Shown here in pieces: positions 7,336 to 15,276 of a DNA stretch of 28,117 nucleotides. The DNA is taken from positions 1-28,117 of the forward strand of contig JAITTD010000095.1 of the NCBI GenBank assembly GCA_031287245.1, in the 5' to 3' direction. Every line of letters starts with the position of its first letter. Position 1 is the first letter of the stretch. Origin of the DNA: Bacteroidales bacterium. GTDB lineage: Bacteria; Bacteroidota; Bacteroidia; Bacteroidales; UBA4181. The notes under the pieces were generated by a model that had not been told where the DNA came from, searched no databases, and worked only from the letters and a program-made list of their open reading frames with translations. Made by a program: the position numbers and the translations under genes.

Positions 7336-7938
7336 TCACGCTCCCGGGCGATAGATGGAAATCATAAATTTGGATTCTACCAGTTCGATAATTTGCCCAA
7401 AGAAGTCAAAAAATTCGCGGCGGAAATCGTCGTAGTACGCCTCCATCACGCTTATCGCAAATTCCGTTTCATTGGGCAGCGAGGTACGCTTGGACATCGT
7501 GTCCAGCACGTCGCGGATACCATCTACGGTGGCGTAGCGCTCAATCCAACGTTCCTGCATGAATCCGGGAAGGTAGCTTTTCAGGCGTTCCGGCAATATT
7601 TCAAAGTTGTTCAGCATAATGTTGTGAATCCTGTTGATATAGTCGCGCAGAGGCATTTCGTTGAAATCGTTCCAGTGAAATGCCAGAAAGTGGTCATACA
7701 AAATATCAATGATAACGCCGGCATATTTGGCATAACGCGGCTGAAACCGACTTGCACTTTGATGTACAATCGGGTGGCGGTCGGTGAACGAATCGATGTT
7801 GCGGTGTAGCATGATGCCTGTTCGGATGTCTTCGGAATATTTCAGATAATCACTGCCTTTTACCCAGTCGCCAAGGAAATTACCGATTTTTATGTCATCG
7901 TTCTCGCCTGATAAATATGTATGCGCCAGATAATTCAT
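7336..7938 (-). CDS. acpH: Acyl carrier protein phosphodiesterase (AcpH family)
   Basis: AcpH-type enzymes remove the 4'-phosphopantetheine arm from holo-ACP. The 200 residues align along the whole length with the family: MNYLAHTYLS at the start, GNFLGDWVKG, then MLHRNIDSFTDRHP (H45, D49, D53) and DILYDHFLAFHW (D78, D82, H83). The last two supply the likely metal-binding histidines and aspartates of the HD-like fold. The start codon directly follows the pssA stop codon, with no gap, so the two are co-transcribed. The stop lies at the edge of the 11-bp tandem array. Substrate identity in this organism is inferred from the family only. Confidence 0.88.
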   Translation of the reverse strand: MNYLAHTYLSGENDDIKIGNFLGDWVKGSDYLKYSEDIRTGIMLHRNIDSFTDRHPIVHQSASRFQPRYAKYAGVIIDILYDHFLAFHWNDFNEMPLRDYINRIHNIMLNNFEILPERLKSYLPGFMQERWIERYATVDGIRDVLDTMSKRTSLPNETEFAISVMEAYYDDFRREFFDFFGQIIELVESKFMISIYRPGA

Positions 7939-8697
7939 CTATACATCAAGACTTTCCTTTTGTGTTTTAGGCGCTGATAGCCGGATGGCGATTGACAGTA
8001 CAATATAAAGAAGAATTACCATTGCCAGTCCCGTCCAGCGGAAAATTGCCAGTATTCCCACCGATAGCGCCAAGAAAATGTACCTTATCCGGTTGGCTTT
8101 CCATGCAAAACTTTTAATTTTGAGCGAAAAAAGAGGCAGTTCAGATACCATCAGAAGCGAAAACACCGCGATAACAGCCAAAAGGACGTACAGATTACTT
8201 GCAAATGTCGCTATAACGCCTGCATCCTGCACGATGAATGTTAAGGAACAGATAAAAAGCGCCGTTGCGGGCGTCGGCACACCGATGAACGAATCCGACT
8301 GCCGCGTGTCGATGTTGAACTTTGCTAACCTGAGCGCCGCAAACACGGCTATCAGGAATGCGGAAAGTGCGATGAACCAGCCACCTGCCGATAAGCCGAT
8401 CCGGGTAACCGCCCCAAGCAACAATCCATACATGATGCTTGCCGGCGCTACGCCAAAACTGACCATATCCGCCAACGAGTCCAATTCCTTGCCGATGGCG
8501 GAATAGGCTTTGAGCCATCGCGCTGCAAAACCGTCAAAGAAGTCAAACACAGCGGCAATCATGATGAAATATGCGGCAGTGACAAATTCGCCGTTAAGCG
8601 CAAACACAACAGAGATACAACCGCACAACAGATTACAACAAGTCAATGTATTCGGCAAATGCCGAACCAAATTCAGGGAATGATACATAAAAATCAA
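7939..8697 (-). CDS. pssA: CDP-diacylglycerol-serine O-phosphatidyltransferase
   Basis: The enzyme makes phosphatidylserine from CDP-diacylglycerol and serine, the step before phosphatidylethanolamine, at the inner membrane. The 252 residues carry the CDP-alcohol phosphatidyltransferase motif DG-x2-AR-x8-G-x3-D-x3-D, with D55, G56, A59, R60, G69, D73 and D77, preceded by D52. About seven hydrophobic helices follow the N-terminus LPNTLTCCNLLCG, which is typical of the Bacillus/Bacteroidota membrane type. ATG codons at 8697 and 8688 are both possible starts. A partner phosphatidylserine decarboxylase is not next door; acpH is. Confidence 0.93.
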   Translation of the reverse strand: MIFMYHSLNLVRHLPNTLTCCNLLCGCISVVFALNGEFVTAAYFIMIAAVFDFFDGFAARWLKAYSAIGKELDSLADMVSFGVAPASIMYGLLLGAVTRIGLSAGGWFIALSAFLIAVFAALRLAKFNIDTRQSDSFIGVPTPATALFICSLTFIVQDAGVIATFASNLYVLLAVIAVFSLLMVSELPLFSLKIKSFAWKANRIRYIFLALSVGILAIFRWTGLAMVILLYIVLSIAIRLSAPKTQKESLDV

Positions 8698-8704
8698 TTT
8701 CCCA

Positions 8705-8712
8705 CAAATTTA
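8705..8712 (-). promoter_or_regulatory. Predicted -7 box of pssA-acpH
   Basis: TAAATTTG on the minus strand is an exact TAnnTTTG match, but it ends only 7 bp before the 8697 ATG. That favours either the later ATG at 8688 or a very short leader. No clear -33 box is seen. Confidence 0.3.
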
Positions 8713-8776
8713 GATAAAATTATTGGATAATAATGTATAAAGTTTGTGAATATTTTTTTGACTTATTGGTAAGTTA

Positions 8777-8838
8777 TTGTGATTCTTTGTGATACAATAG
8801 TGATTCTTTGTGATTCTTTGTGATTCTTTGTGATTCGG
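8777..8838 (+). repeat. Second TTGTGATTC tandem array (10-11 bp period)
   Basis: Six units run head to tail: TTGTGATTCT, TTGTGATACAA, TAGTGATTCT, TTGTGATTCT twice, and TTGTGATTCGG. The core and orientation equal those of the array at 7167-7287, including the TTGTGATAC variant, but the period is mostly 10 bp. The two arrays sit on either side of pssA-acpH. Confidence 0.9.
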
Positions 8839-8847
8839 TTGGTTACC

Positions 8848-9050
8848 GAAGATGTCCCCAGATGGTTTTTTGGGTTTCGGTACTGTAACATTGCATTTAA
8901 ATCGCTCTGAAAGAGCTTGTATCATTAGCAATGGGCATCGCCCAGTGAGATGTAGCGATATCAAAACGTAGAGACGGTGCACGCACCGTCTCTACAGGGC
9001 GTTATCACAGGAAAACCAACGATTACGCCCCGTTGGGGCTTCCGAACACG
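8848..9050. repeat. Intergenic element with several hairpins
   Basis: The element contains GCTCT/AGAGC near 8904-8916 and GGGC/GCCC at 8933-8943. It also has a perfect 13+2+13 palindrome GTAGAGACGGTGC at 8968-8995 and GCCCC/GGGGC at 9027-9039. This palindrome-rich composition, without an open frame, is what dispersed Bacteroidota intergenic repeats look like. No second copy lies in the window. The last hairpin is close behind kdsB and may also help end the str transcript. Confidence 0.55.
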
Positions 9051-9058
9051 ATTGGAGT

Positions 9059-9829
9059 TCAACCCACTTCGGGGGTAAGTGCATCTATCGCCAATTGTTG
9101 GGCATATTGCAAGTCTTCGGGAGTATCAATGGAAAAACTGTCGGCTTCGGTCTGGATGACCTTGATGCGGTAATCGTTTTCCAGCCACCGGTTTTGTTCC
9201 AGCGATTCGGCTTTTTCCAGCGATGAGGACGGTAATTGTGTCAAACGGGTGAGTACGTCTGCGCGATAGGCGTATAAACCGAGATGCAGATAATAATCGT
9301 GATGGCTCAACCATTCCGACTGTTCTACTCCGCGCTGGTAAGGTATGGTAGAACGGCTGAAATACAAGGCATTTCCTGTTGCGCTGACGACTGTTTTCAC
9401 GCAGTTGGGGTTAAACAGTTCCTGTTCGTTGGTGATTTTTCGGATGGCAGTGGCTATGTGCACGCTTTCGTCATCAAAACAATGTGCCAGTTGCGACAGT
9501 AAATCAGGGTCAACAAAAGGCTCGTCGCCTTGAATATTTACCACTGCATCTGCTGTTTCGCCGTACAATTGTTGCAATTTGACCAATGCTTCCGCGCAAC
9601 GGTCGGTTCCACTGGCATGCGTGGGCGAAGTCATCACAACAATGCCTCCGAAGCGTTCCACTTCGCCGGCGATTCTTTCGTCGTCGGTAGCCACCGCTGT
9701 GTGCGGGAATACTTTTACGGCACGGCGATACACCCACTCTATCATACTGTGCCCCTGCAATTGCGCCAAGGGCTTACCCGGAAAGCGGGTAGATGCATAT
9801 CGCGCAGGTATGATGCCGATTATTTTCAC
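9059..9829 (-). CDS. kdsB: 3-deoxy-manno-octulosonate cytidylyltransferase (CMP-KDO synthetase)
   Basis: The enzyme activates KDO with CTP to CMP-KDO for the inner core of lipopolysaccharide, in the cytoplasm. The 256 residues show IIPARYASTRFPGKPLA at the N-terminus, VVNIQGDEPFV in the middle, and FSRSTIPYQRG later, all standard for KdsB. The start codon is GTG at 9829-9827, and it overlaps the TGA stop of rpsJ by 4 nt (GTGA), so its translation is probably coupled to the ribosomal protein gene. This is an unusual operon partner for the str genes, where rplC would be expected. Confidence 0.96.
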   Translation of the reverse strand: MKIIGIIPARYASTRFPGKPLAQLQGHSMIEWVYRRAVKVFPHTAVATDDERIAGEVERFGGIVVMTSPTHASGTDRCAEALVKLQQLYGETADAVVNIQGDEPFVDPDLLSQLAHCFDDESVHIATAIRKITNEQELFNPNCVKTVVSATGNALYFSRSTIPYQRGVEQSEWLSHHDYYLHLGLYAYRADVLTRLTQLPSSSLEKAESLEQNRWLENDYRIKVIQTEADSFSIDTPEDLQYAQQLAIDALTPEVG

Positions 9830-10131
9830 ACTTTGATTTCTACTTCCACGCCGCTGGGAAGTTCCAGTTTCATCAGTGCATCAATGGTTTTTGGCGTTGA
9901 ACTGTAAATGTCCATCAAACGCATGAATGCACACAATTCAAACTGTTCTCTTGCTTTTTTGTTGACAAAGGTGGAACGGTTGACCGTGAAAATACGCTTG
10001 TGCGTTGGCAGTGGAATAGGTCCGCTTACGGAGGCACCTGTCATTTTCACTGTTTTTACGATTTTTTCAGCCGATTTGTCCACCAAATTGTGGTCGTAAG
10101 ATTTAAGTTTAATTCTTATCTTTTGGCTCAT
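9826..10131 (-). CDS. rpsJ: 30S ribosomal protein S10
   Basis: S10 is part of the small-subunit head and, as NusE, of antitermination complexes. The 101 residues begin MSQKIRIKLKSYDHNLVD and contain the conserved GPIPLPTHK loop and a C-terminal segment ending GVEVEIKV. It follows fusA by 36 bp on the minus strand. In most Bacteroidota, as I know the order, S10 leads into rplC-rplD-rplW; here it leads into kdsB, so the S10 cluster has been split off. Confidence 0.97.
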   Translation of the reverse strand: MSQKIRIKLKSYDHNLVDKSAEKIVKTVKMTGASVSGPIPLPTHKRIFTVNRSTFVNKKAREQFELCAFMRLMDIYSSTPKTIDALMKLELPSGVEVEIKV

Positions 10132-10167
10132 TATAGGATTGAATAAAAAATAATTTTCTAAAAATGT

Positions 10168-12264
10168 TTATTTAACTTCCCCTTTTACGGTTTTGATCAC
10201 TTCCTTTGCCAGATTGTCCGACAAGGGGCTGTAATGCGAAAATTCCATTGTAGAGGTTGCCCGTCCGGACGTGATGGTACGCAACACCGTCACGTAACCG
10301 AACATTTCCGAAAGCGGCACTTTACATTTGATGACTTGTGCACCGCCTCTTTCCTCTGTTCCGGTGATTTGTCCGCGGCGTTTGTTGAAATCGCCGATGA
10401 CGTCGCCCAGATAATCCGCCGGTGTCACCACTTCTACGGACATAATCGGTTCCAGCAGGATCGGTTTGGCATGCTTGCACGCTTCGCGGAACGCTTGCTT
10501 GGCGCAGATTTCAAACGAAAGCGCATCGGAATCCACAGGGTGGAAAGAGCCGTCCAAAAGCGTCACTTTCATACTGTTCATGTTGAAACCGGCAAGCACG
10601 CCATTCTGCAATGCTTCCTTGAATCCTTTTTCTACCGATGGGATGTATTCTTTCGGTACGTTGCCGCCTTTTACAGCATCTTCAAACTGCAAACCGCTGA
10701 TGCCTTCGTCGGCAGGTTCCACACGTACAATAATATCTGCAAATTTGCCTCGACCGCCTGTTTGTTTCTTAAACACCTCGCGATGCTGATAAGCTGCGGT
10801 GATGGCTTCCTTGTATGCCACTTGCGGTGCGCCCTGGTTGCATTCCACTTTAAATTCACGACGCAGACGGTCGAGAATGATTTCGAGGTGCAACTCGCCC
10901 ATTCCGTTGATGACAGTTTGCCCTGAATCGGGATCTGTTCTCACTTGAAATGTCGGGTCTTCTTCTGCTAATTTGGAAAGCGCCACTCCAAGTTTGTCCA
11001 TATCGGCTTGTGTCTTGGGTTCTACGGCTACGCCAATCACAGGATCGGGGAAGGTCATCGATTCCAGCACAATCGGCTTTTCAGGGTCGCACAGCGTATC
11101 GCCTGTGCGCAAATCTTTCAAACCGACAGCAGCGCAGATGTCGCCTGCTCCGCAATGTTCAATCGGATTTTGCTTGTTGGAGTGCATTTGGAAAAGACGC
11201 GAAATACGCTCTTTCTTGTCCGAGCGGGTGTTAAGCACGTATGAACCGCTGTCCAGCACGCCCGAATAGACGCGGATGAACACTAACCGTCCAACATAAG
11301 GGTCGGTAGCCACTTTGAAAGCCAATGCTGTCAAAGGTTCTTTGTTGTCGGGTTTGCGAATCACTTCCTCTTCGGTATCGGGATTGAAACCTGTTACAGT
11401 GCCTTTGTCAAGCGGGCTGGGAAGGTATGCGGTGATAGCGTCCAAGAGATTCTGAACGCCTTTGTTTTTGAAGGCGGAACCGCAGAGCATCGGCACAATG
11501 GTTTGTGCGATAACGGCTTTGCGAATTCCGTTTTTTATTTCTTCTTCGGTGATGGTTTCGGGAGCGTCGAAAAATTTTTCCATCAGCACATCGTCTGTTT
11601 CAACTACCGATTCGATCATTTTATTGCGCCATTCGGTGGCTTCGTCCAACATATCGGCTGGAATATCGGTCACTTCGATGTCCTGACCTTTGTCGTCCTT
11701 CCAGTAAACGGCTTTGAAGGTGATCAAGTCGATGATGCCCTGAAATTTTTCTTCGGCTCCGATGGGTATCATCAGAGGCACCGGATTGGATTTCAGTCTT
11801 TCGCGAACCTGATTGACAACGCCGATAAAATCTGCGCCCGAACGGTCCATTTTGTTGACAAAACCGATACGGGGAACTCCGTATTTTTCGGCTTGACGCC
11901 AAACGGTTTCCGATTGCGGTTCTACTCCGCCGACAGCGCAAAAAAGCGCTACCGTACCGTCAAGGATACGCAACGAACGTTCTACCTCTACGGTAAAATC
12001 AACGTGACCTGGGGTATCAATCAGATTGATGTTGTAAATTTGGTCATTGTACTTCCACTGGCATGATGTAGCCGCAGAAGTGATAGTAATTCCTCGTTCC
12101 TGTTCCTGAACCATCCAGTCCATTGTGGCAGCGCCATCGTGGACTTCTCCAATTTTATAATTGACTCCGGTGTAGAATAAAATTCTTTCGGATGTGGTGG
12201 TTTTGCCGGCGTCTATGTGCGCCATTATACCAATATTTCTGGTATATCTTAAATCTTTACTCAT
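10168..12264 (-). CDS. fusA: Translation elongation factor G
   Basis: EF-G is the GTPase that drives translocation of tRNA and mRNA on the ribosome. The 698 residues are full length. The G1 loop is AHIDAGKTTTSERILFYTG (15-33), DTPGHVDFT is the G3 motif, and NKMDRSGADF the G4 motif; domains II to V follow. It lies 18 bp behind rpsG and 36 bp before rpsJ in the str operon. No tuf gene follows it, as is usual for this phylum. Confidence 0.98.
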   Translation of the reverse strand: MSKDLRYTRNIGIMAHIDAGKTTTSERILFYTGVNYKIGEVHDGAATMDWMVQEQERGITITSAATSCQWKYNDQIYNINLIDTPGHVDFTVEVERSLRILDGTVALFCAVGGVEPQSETVWRQAEKYGVPRIGFVNKMDRSGADFIGVVNQVRERLKSNPVPLMIPIGAEEKFQGIIDLITFKAVYWKDDKGQDIEVTDIPADMLDEATEWRNKMIESVVETDDVLMEKFFDAPETITEEEIKNGIRKAVIAQTIVPMLCGSAFKNKGVQNLLDAITAYLPSPLDKGTVTGFNPDTEEEVIRKPDNKEPLTALAFKVATDPYVGRLVFIRVYSGVLDSGSYVLNTRSDKKERISRLFQMHSNKQNPIEHCGAGDICAAVGLKDLRTGDTLCDPEKPIVLESMTFPDPVIGVAVEPKTQADMDKLGVALSKLAEEDPTFQVRTDPDSGQTVINGMGELHLEIILDRLRREFKVECNQGAPQVAYKEAITAAYQHREVFKKQTGGRGKFADIIVRVEPADEGISGLQFEDAVKGGNVPKEYIPSVEKGFKEALQNGVLAGFNMNSMKVTLLDGSFHPVDSDALSFEICAKQAFREACKHAKPILLEPIMSVEVVTPADYLGDVIGDFNKRRGQITGTEERGGAQVIKCKVPLSEMFGYVTVLRTITSGRATSTMEFSHYSPLSDNLAKEVIKTVKGEVK

Positions 12265-12282
12265 TCAAATTCTACTTATTTA

Positions 12283-12759
12283 TTAAAAGCGGAAATGAGA
12301 GAATGCTCTGTTTGCCTCAGCCATTTTGTGCATATCTTCCTTGCGTTTGAAGGCTCCGCCTTCTTCTTTGTATGCAGCCAGAATTTCTGCTGCCAGTTTT
12401 TCGCTCATGGATTTGCCTGAGCGTTTTCTCGCATACAATATCAGGTTTTTCATGCTGACAGATACTTTCCTGTCGGGACGTACTTCCATCGGCACCTGAA
12501 AAGTGGCGCCACCTACACGGCGACTTTTTACTTCCACATGGGGAGTAATGTTCTCTAAAGCTTTACGCCATACTTCCAAAGCCGATTTTTCATCTTCTTT
12601 GGTTTTTTCTTCTACCAACTTCATTGCATCGTAGAAAATGGTGAAGGCGGTGGATTTTTTACCATCAAGCATCAGGTTATTGACAAACCGTGTTACTTCC
12701 TTGTCCTTAAAAGCCGGATCGGGCAGGATAATTCTTTTTTTAGGGCTCGTTTTACGCAT
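12283..12759 (-). CDS. rpsG: 30S ribosomal protein S7
   Basis: S7 binds 16S rRNA to start assembly of the small-subunit head. The 158 residues start MRKTSPKKRIILPDPAFKD and contain NLMLDGKKSTA, GGATFQVPMEVRPDR and the C-terminal AEANRAFSHFRF. It is the second gene of the str operon, 33 bp after rpsL. In other bacteria this protein also represses its own operon by binding the mRNA; no such site was identified here. Confidence 0.97.
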   Translation of the reverse strand: MRKTSPKKRIILPDPAFKDKEVTRFVNNLMLDGKKSTAFTIFYDAMKLVEEKTKEDEKSALEVWRKALENITPHVEVKSRRVGGATFQVPMEVRPDRKVSVSMKNLILYARKRSGKSMSEKLAAEILAAYKEEGGAFKRKEDMHKMAEANRAFSHFRF

Positions 12760-12792
12760 TGATTCCTATTAATATAATATAATGTATAAAAA

Positions 12793-13200
12793 TTATTTCT
12801 TCTTTCCTTTGGCTGCTACGGGCGCTCCTTTCTTGGGTCGTTTGGCGCCATAAAGCGAACGGCTTGCCAATCGCCCTTCTACTCCCGATGCATCAAGCGC
12901 TCCACGGATGATGTGGTAACGAACACCCGGAAGGTCTTTTACCCTGCCGCCGCGAATGAGCACAATAGAGTGTTCCTGCAAATTGTGACCTTCGCCCGGA
13001 ATATAGGCATTCACCTCCTTCTGGTTTACTAATTTTACACGGGCAACCTTACGCATTGCCGAATTAGGCTTTTTAGGCGTGGTGGTATATACACGTACAC
13101 AAACACCTCTGCGTTGCGGACATGAATCCAGCGCCGGAGCCTTGCTTTTATCTATTAATTTACTCCTTCCTTTTCTTACTAACTGCTGTATTGTAGGCAT
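12793..13200 (-). CDS. rpsL: 30S ribosomal protein S12
   Basis: S12 lies at the decoding site. The 135 residues carry QRRGVCVRVYTTTPKKPNSA and RGGRVKDLPGVRYH, the two loops where streptomycin-resistance changes occur in other bacteria; both have the wild-type lysines. A basic tail (AKGKKK) extends the C-terminus. It is the first gene of the str operon, with a promoter 46 bp upstream. rpoC does not lie upstream: the next gene is cheD on the other strand. Confidence 0.98.
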   Translation of the reverse strand: MPTIQQLVRKGRSKLIDKSKAPALDSCPQRRGVCVRVYTTTPKKPNSAMRKVARVKLVNQKEVNAYIPGEGHNLQEHSIVLIRGGRVKDLPGVRYHIIRGALDASGVEGRLASRSLYGAKRPKKGAPVAAKGKKK

Positions 13201-13245
13201 AAAGTATTCTTTCTTTATCTAAATTTTACTTTTCAAAATGGTGCG

Positions 13246-13275
13246 CAAAGGTACGGCTTTTTTTAATAAAAACAA
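13246..13275 (-). promoter_or_regulatory. Predicted promoter of the str operon
   Basis: On the minus strand TACCTTTG (13253-13246) is an exact TAnnTTTG match, and TTG (13275-13273) stands at the -33 position with a 19-nt spacer. The -7 box is about 46 nt before rpsL, and A/T runs surround it, as expected for a strong ribosomal promoter. Confidence 0.5.
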
Positions 13276-13433
13276 CAACAAGCAAAAAAAAATTGCAATC
13301 CGACCAAGCGACACCATTTTTCTGTGCATGTTTTAGATGATTATTTAATTGTTTATGAATGATTTAAAGATTTATGAAGGTTTTTTCATAGATTATTTTT
13401 GCATGAAAAGATATTTTGTTGCTTCAATTTATC

Positions 13434-13441
13434 TATTTTTG
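13434..13441 (+). promoter_or_regulatory. Predicted -7 box of cheD-purD
   Basis: TATTTTTG lies 33 nt before the GTG start of cheD. The same octamer also occurs at 13394-13401. No -33 box is well placed for either, so which one is used is unknown. Confidence 0.35.
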
Positions 13442-13474
13442 CAGAATAAAAAATGTTTCACTTAAACTGGACTT

Positions 13475-13978
13475 GTGGAAAGTTTGCCTAAACACTTATT
13501 GTATCCTGCTGATGTATTTGTGCAAGACAAGCCATATATTGTCAGTACGGTTTTGGGATCGTGTGTGGCGGTGTGCCTCTATTCTCCTGAGAAACAGGTG
13601 GGCACTGTCAACCACTATATCCTGCCCTTGTGGAACGGTTCCGATATTGAAACCATGAAGTACGGCAATCTGTCCATTATTCGGATTGTGGAAGGGATGT
13701 TGAGTTTTGGCTGCGATTATGGCAACATTGAAGCGAAGGTATATGGTGGCGCAGAAGTACTTACCGGTTCGTCCGTCCGTTTTCATATCGGGCAGCGCAA
13801 CATTGCTATTGCCAACGAAATGCTGAAAGAGTTTCGCATCCCCATCACTTTTTCCGATGTGGGCGGAAACATGGGCAGAAAAATCACCTTCAACACAAAA
13901 ACAGGCGAAGTGGAATCATATTTAATTCACAGGCGGAAAGAATTGGACGAAACAGATAATATTATCAACAATATATGA
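13475..13978 (+). CDS. cheD: CheD-like chemoreceptor glutamine deamidase
   Basis: CheD deamidates glutamines on chemoreceptors in motile bacteria. The 167 residues include the CheD core STVLGSCVAVCLY with nucleophile C30 and GTVNHYILP with H47, at the 17-residue spacing of the known catalytic pair. S24 stands where Thermotoga CheD, from memory, has its third residue, Thr. KVYGGAEVL and DVGGNMGRKITFNTKTGEV are further family motifs. The start is GTG at 13475. The gene ends in a 4-nt ATGA overlap with purD. No other chemotaxis or flagellar gene is in the window, so its substrate may not be a chemoreceptor. Confidence 0.88.
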   Translation: MESLPKHLLYPADVFVQDKPYIVSTVLGSCVAVCLYSPEKQVGTVNHYILPLWNGSDIETMKYGNLSIIRIVEGMLSFGCDYGNIEAKVYGGAEVLTGSSVRFHIGQRNIAIANEMLKEFRIPITFSDVGGNMGRKITFNTKTGEVESYLIHRRKELDETDNIINNI

Positions 13979-15264
13979 ATATCATGATCATTGGTTCCGG
14001 AGGCAGGGAACACGCATTGGCTTGGAAAATAGCGCAAAGTAAAAAGGTTGAACAGTTATTTATCGCCCCCGGCAATGCAGGGACGGCTCAGGTTGGCAAA
14101 AATGTGACCATCGGCGTCAATGATTTTGAGGCGTTGGGCAAATTCGCCTTGCAAGAAAACGTCAGCATGGTGATTGTAGGTCCGGAAGACCCGTTGGTGA
14201 AAGGGATTGCGGATTATTTTGCCGGTCATCCTGAATTGCAGCACATAGCCATGATCGGACCGTCGCAGCAGGGCGCACAATTGGAGGGAAGCAAGGATTT
14301 TGCCAAGCAATTTATGATTCGCCACGGCATACCGACGGCTGCATACCGCAGTTTTACCGCAAAGGAAGAAAATCAGGCACAGGATTTTATTCGCAGGCTG
14401 CCCCCACCTTACGTTTTGAAAGCCGACGGTTTGGCTGCCGGCAAAGGCGTAGTGATTGTTCCAACGCAAGAAGAAGCGTTTGCAGAACTGCATGAAATGT
14501 TTGCAGGCAAGTTTGGCGCGGCAAGCAACACAGTAGTCATTGAAGAATTTTTGTCGGGCATTGAACTGTCAGTCTTTGCACTCACTGATGGCAACCACTA
14601 TGTTATTTTGCCCGAAGCAAAGGATTACAAACGAATAGGCGAAGGCGATACCGGACTGAATACCGGAGGAATGGGCGCTGTGTCGCCGGTGCCATTTGCC
14701 GACAAGAATTTTTTGGCGAAAGTGGAGCAGCGCATTGTACGTCCCACCGTGGAAGGGTTACGGAAAGAAGGCATTCCCTACAAGGGATTTATCTTTTTCG
14801 GGTTAATCAATGTCAACGGGGAGCCGATGGTGATTGAATACAACGTGCGGATGGGCGATCCCGAAACGGAGGTAGTGATACCCCGCATCGAAACGGACTT
14901 GGTAGAACTGTTTCAGGCTGTTGCCAACGGAACTGTCGGAACGAAACCCATCCAAACCAGTTCCAAGACCGCCACTACGGTCATGCTGGTATCCGGCGGC
15001 TATCCGGAAGCCTTTGAAAAGGGAAAAGTGATTACAGGATTGACAGAAACAGACAATGACAGCATCGTTTTCCATGCCGGCACATCCGAAAAAAACGGTC
15101 AGGTGGTGACTGCCGGAGGCAGAGTCATTGCAGTGAGCGCTTTGGCGGACAACATGGAGGCAGCCTTAGCAAAATCGAACCGGAATGCAGATGTCATCCG
15201 TTTCGATGGCAAATACAACCGCCGCGACATAGGATTTGACCTCCAACGTTTTATTCACCATTAA
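13975..15264 (+). CDS. purD: Phosphoribosylamine-glycine ligase (GAR synthetase)
   Basis: This is the second step of purine synthesis, joining phosphoribosylamine and glycine with ATP. The 429 residues are full length: MIIGSGGREHALAWKI (4-19), VGPEDPLVKGIAD, the ATP-grasp core with KADGLAAGKGVV and GDTGLNTGGMGA, and the metal-binding NVRMGDPETEVV. Its ATG overlaps the stop of cheD (ATGA), so it is co-transcribed with it, and a polytopic membrane protein follows 12 bp later. The cheD-purD pairing makes no obvious metabolic sense. Confidence 0.97.
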   Translation: MNIMIIGSGGREHALAWKIAQSKKVEQLFIAPGNAGTAQVGKNVTIGVNDFEALGKFALQENVSMVIVGPEDPLVKGIADYFAGHPELQHIAMIGPSQQGAQLEGSKDFAKQFMIRHGIPTAAYRSFTAKEENQAQDFIRRLPPPYVLKADGLAAGKGVVIVPTQEEAFAELHEMFAGKFGAASNTVVIEEFLSGIELSVFALTDGNHYVILPEAKDYKRIGEGDTGLNTGGMGAVSPVPFADKNFLAKVEQRIVRPTVEGLRKEGIPYKGFIFFGLINVNGEPMVIEYNVRMGDPETEVVIPRIETDLVELFQAVANGTVGTKPIQTSSKTATTVMLVSGGYPEAFEKGKVITGLTETDNDSIVFHAGTSEKNGQVVTAGGRVIAVSALADNMEAALAKSNRNADVIRFDGKYNRRDIGFDLQRFIHH

Positions 15265-15276
15265 CCATTGTTTTTG

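Larger units (their letters stand above)
8698..9058. other. Repeat-filled gap between kdsB and pssA
   Basis: No gene is supported. The left part holds the pssA promoter box and a 10-bp tandem array (8777-8838). The right part is packed with short hairpins. A 90-codon minus-strand frame at 8710-8982 reads through both repeats, encodes repeat-derived residues such as ITKNHYCITKNH, and is rejected as a gene. Confidence 0.6.

Noticed and set aside
8710..8982. 90-codon minus-strand frame
   Set aside because: It reads through the TTGTGATTC array and the hairpin-rich element, and its residues are repeat-derived.
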